NCBI GenBank assembly: GCA_016720935.1
Contig: JADKJP010000002.1
Location: 1-64,000 of the forward strand
Reading direction: 5' to 3'
DNA from: Bacteroidota bacterium
Lineage (GTDB): Bacteria; Bacteroidota; Bacteroidia; AKYH767-A; 2013-40CM-41-45
Length of the DNA stretch: 64,000 nucleotides
The translations under genes and the position numbers were made by a program. A model generated the notes under the pieces. The model had not been told where the DNA came from. It did no database searches and worked only from the letters and a program-made list of their open reading frames with translations. This document shows, piece by piece, positions 62,195 through 64,000 of the stretch; within the stretch, counting starts at the first letter, position 1; each line of letters begins with the position of its first letter.

Positions 62195-64000
62195 TTATTT
62201 ACGCCACTTTTTTGATTTCTGTTTTGGCTTTTCTTTTTTCTTTTCTCTTCCAGAAAATCCTTTTCGCCTTGGCGGGTGTTCGGGCATAGGCATACTTACC
62301 GGACCATCACCGGTAATCATTTTGAAATCGATTTGTTTTCGGATCAGGTCGCAACGCATTACCTGGACTTTCACATTATCGCCCATGGTGTAGCGCTTTT
62401 TTGTTCTCGCGCCGATAACGCAGTAATTCGTATCATCAAACTCGTAGAAGTCATCATCAAGATCCCGGAGACGAACCATTCCCTCGCACTTGTTTTCTAT
62501 GATTTCGACAAAGAGCCCCCATTCTGTCACACCGGAAATCAAACCATCGAAGACCTCTCCGATTTTATCCTGAAGAAACTCCACCTGTTTGTATTTAATC
62601 GATGCGCGCTCGGCTTCAGAGGCTTTTATTTCCATTTGTGTGCTGTGCTTGCACTGTTCTTCCAGCAGCTCCTTGTCTGTGTTTTGGTTATTTGTAAGAT
62701 AAGCCTCAAGTAAACGATGCACCATCATGTCGGGGTAACGACGGATAGGAGAGGTGAAGTGAGTATAAAAATCAAAAGCGAGTCCATAGTGTCCGACGTT
62801 TTCTGTAGAATAGATCGCTTTTGACATGGTACGGATGGCCAGCTGTTCAAGAACATTCTGTTCTTTTTTACCATGCAGGCTTTTCATCAGTCCGTTCAAC
62901 GAAGAAGAAATTTCCTTATCGTTATCGATTTTTAATTTGTATCCCCATTTGCTCGCGAACTTCGCGAAGTTTTGCAGTTTGTCGGCAACGGGCCCTTCGT
63001 GAATACGGTAAACAAAGGGGCGGCGCTGCACGGAAACGCTTTCCGATTCTTCTTCTCCTTTTTTCTTTTTCTTTTGAGCGGTAACAATGTGTTTTTTGCC
63101 GATCAGCTCGGCAACCGATCTGTTGGCAAGGAGCATAAACTCTTCGATGAGCTTGTTTGCTTCTTTGCTTTCTTTCAGATAAACACCGAGCGGTTTTCCT
63201 TTTTCGTCAAGCTTAAACTTAACTTCCATTTTTTCAAACGCGATAGCGCCTTTTTTGAATCTCTCTGTGCGCAGTTTTTGAGCGAGATCATTGAGCGCCA
63301 GAATTTCGTCTTTGAGCGGACCCTCGCCGGTTTCGATCACCAGTTGCGCATCTTCGTAAGCGAATCGTTTGTCAGAATGAATGATGGTTTTCCCGAACCA
63401 GGACTTGAGGACGTGAGCCTTTTCGTCCATTTCAAAAACCGCTGCGAAACACAGCTTGTCTTCGTTGGGGCGAAGTGAACAAACACCGTTGGATAATTTT
63501 TCAGGAAGCATGGGAATGACACGATCTACGAGGTAAACCGATGTTCCACGGAAATAAGCTTCTTTGTCGAGCTGAGTAAGAGGGCGAATGTAATGTGTAA
63601 CGTCCGCGATGTGAACGCCAATTTCCCAATTCCCGTTCTCAAGTTTTTTTATGGAAAGCGCGTCATCAAAGTCCTTCGCGTCGTAAGGATCGATGGTGAA
63701 GGTTGTTGTGTCGCGAAAATCCCTGCGGCGTTTGATCTCGTCGTTGGGGATAACAACCGGAATATTTGAAGCTTCTTCCTCCACTCTTCTCGGGAACTCC
63801 AACGGAAAGCCGTATTCCGAGAGGATGGAGTTCATTTCAACATCGTTGTCACCGGGCCAGCCCAGCAGCTTGGTAATTTTTCCGACGGGATTTTTTGTTC
63901 CACGCGGCCACTCTACGATTTCGGCGATTACTTTTTGTCCGTGTTGTGCCTCCCCAATCAGATGTTGTGGTATGAAAATATCGACCAGCATTTTTGGTGA
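62195..64000 (-). CDS. rnr: ribonuclease R (5' end beyond the window)
   Basis: At least 601 residues; the frame is open through base 64000, where the last visible codons read SPKMLVDIFIP, so the ATG at 63991 is internal and the N-terminal cold-shock domain is outside. The RNB catalytic domain has TIDPYDAKDFDDALSI with the metal-binding Asp residues, GVHIADVTHYI, FRGTSVYLVDRVIPMLPEKLSNGVCSL and HFTSPIRRYPDMMVHRLL. An S1 domain (FDGLISGVTEWGLFVEI) and a Lys/Arg-rich tail (RRKGFSGREKKKEKPKQKSKKWRK) follow. It is a processive 3'-5' exoribonuclease that degrades structured RNA, including rRNA and mRNA. Confidence 0.96.
   Translation of the reverse strand, partial: SPKMLVDIFIPQHLIGEAQHGQKVIAEIVEWPRGTKNPVGKITKLLGWPGDNDVEMNSILSEYGFPLEFPRRVEEEASNIPVVIPNDEIKRRRDFRDTTTFTIDPYDAKDFDDALSIKKLENGNWEIGVHIADVTHYIRPLTQLDKEAYFRGTSVYLVDRVIPMLPEKLSNGVCSLRPNEDKLCFAAVFEMDEKAHVLKSWFGKTIIHSDKRFAYEDAQLVIETGEGPLKDEILALNDLAQKLRTERFKKGAIAFEKMEVKFKLDEKGKPLGVYLKESKEANKLIEEFMLLANRSVAELIGKKHIVTAQKKKKKGEEESESVSVQRRPFVYRIHEGPVADKLQNFAKFASKWGYKLKIDNDKEISSSLNGLMKSLHGKKEQNVLEQLAIRTMSKAIYSTENVGHYGLAFDFYTHFTSPIRRYPDMMVHRLLEAYLTNNQNTDKELLEEQCKHSTQMEIKASEAERASIKYKQVEFLQDKIGEVFDGLISGVTEWGLFVEIIENKCEGMVRLRDLDDDFYEFDDTNYCVIGARTKKRYTMGDNVKVQVMRCDLIRKQIDFKMITGDGPVSMPMPEHPPRRKGFSGREKKKEKPKQKSKKWRK

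Overview
The window is chromosomal DNA of a Bacteroidota bacterium (class Bacteroidia is likely; I cannot place it lower). The signs are secreted proteins ending in type IX secretion (T9SS) sorting domains at 1-473, 4085-6454 and 28290-34526; a TonB-dependent receptor; an ExbB-ExbD-ExbD-TonB operon; almost no Shine-Dalgarno sequences; and promoters of the Bacteroidota form TTG-N19/20-TAnnTTTG, best seen before nuoL (51872-51901) and before dusB (7736-7766). Several genes appear to start at TTG or GTG. There is no phage, transposase, CRISPR array or rRNA. One tRNA gene, tRNA-Ser(GGA), lies at 6655-6742.

Layout. 0-6.5 kb: the end of a propeller/T9SS protein, a small secreted ORF, a lipoprotein, a multi-PAS histidine kinase and a secreted CotH-like protein. 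6.6-12 kb: tRNA-Ser, a CPBP membrane protease, dusB, ansA, a TatD nuclease and a family 9 glycosyltransferase, interspersed with unusual heptanucleotide tandem repeats, one array of which lies inside the glycosyltransferase reading frame. 12-16.7 kb: two equal-length Kup potassium transporters flanking an acyl-CoA thioesterase. 16.8-19.6 kb: mnmG, a perfect parS site and a methyltransferase. 19.6-28 kb: a five-gene signalling operon (TonB-dependent receptor, YfiR-like protein, hybrid kinase with three receivers, CheR, receiver-kinase). 28-34.5 kb: one 2078-residue surface protein with sixteen PKD domains. 34.6-40.7 kb: an ABC exporter pair, a REC-PAS-LytTR regulator with a HisKA_2-type kinase, and an amino acid permease. 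40.8-46.7 kb: an ExbB/ExbD/ExbD/TonB operon that also encodes a small membrane protein, a PstS-like lipoprotein and a TPR protein. 47-51.9 kb: nuoL, nuoM and nuoN alone, under their own promoter. 52-58.7 kb: small envelope proteins, a subtilase, an M28 peptidase and rpiB. 59.2-64 kb: nadA, a MORN-repeat protein, a DUF962 protein, and the 3' part of rnr running off the right edge.

How the genes fit together. The ExbBD/TonB operon could energise the TonB-dependent receptor at 26 kb, whose operon looks like an envelope-to-cytoplasm phosphorelay with a methyltransferase but no DNA-binding output. NuoLMN are the proton-pumping antiporter-like subunits of complex I; the rest of the complex must be encoded elsewhere. 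One exact parS site next to mnmG and two near matches within about 31 kb suggest the window lies close to the chromosome origin, although I saw no cluster of consensus DnaA boxes.

The observations I rate highest are the heptamer repeat arrays and their invasion of a coding sequence, the parS cluster, the receptor-YfiR-kinase-CheR circuit, the ExbBD/TonB operon with a PstS-like lipoprotein, and the detached nuoLMN unit.
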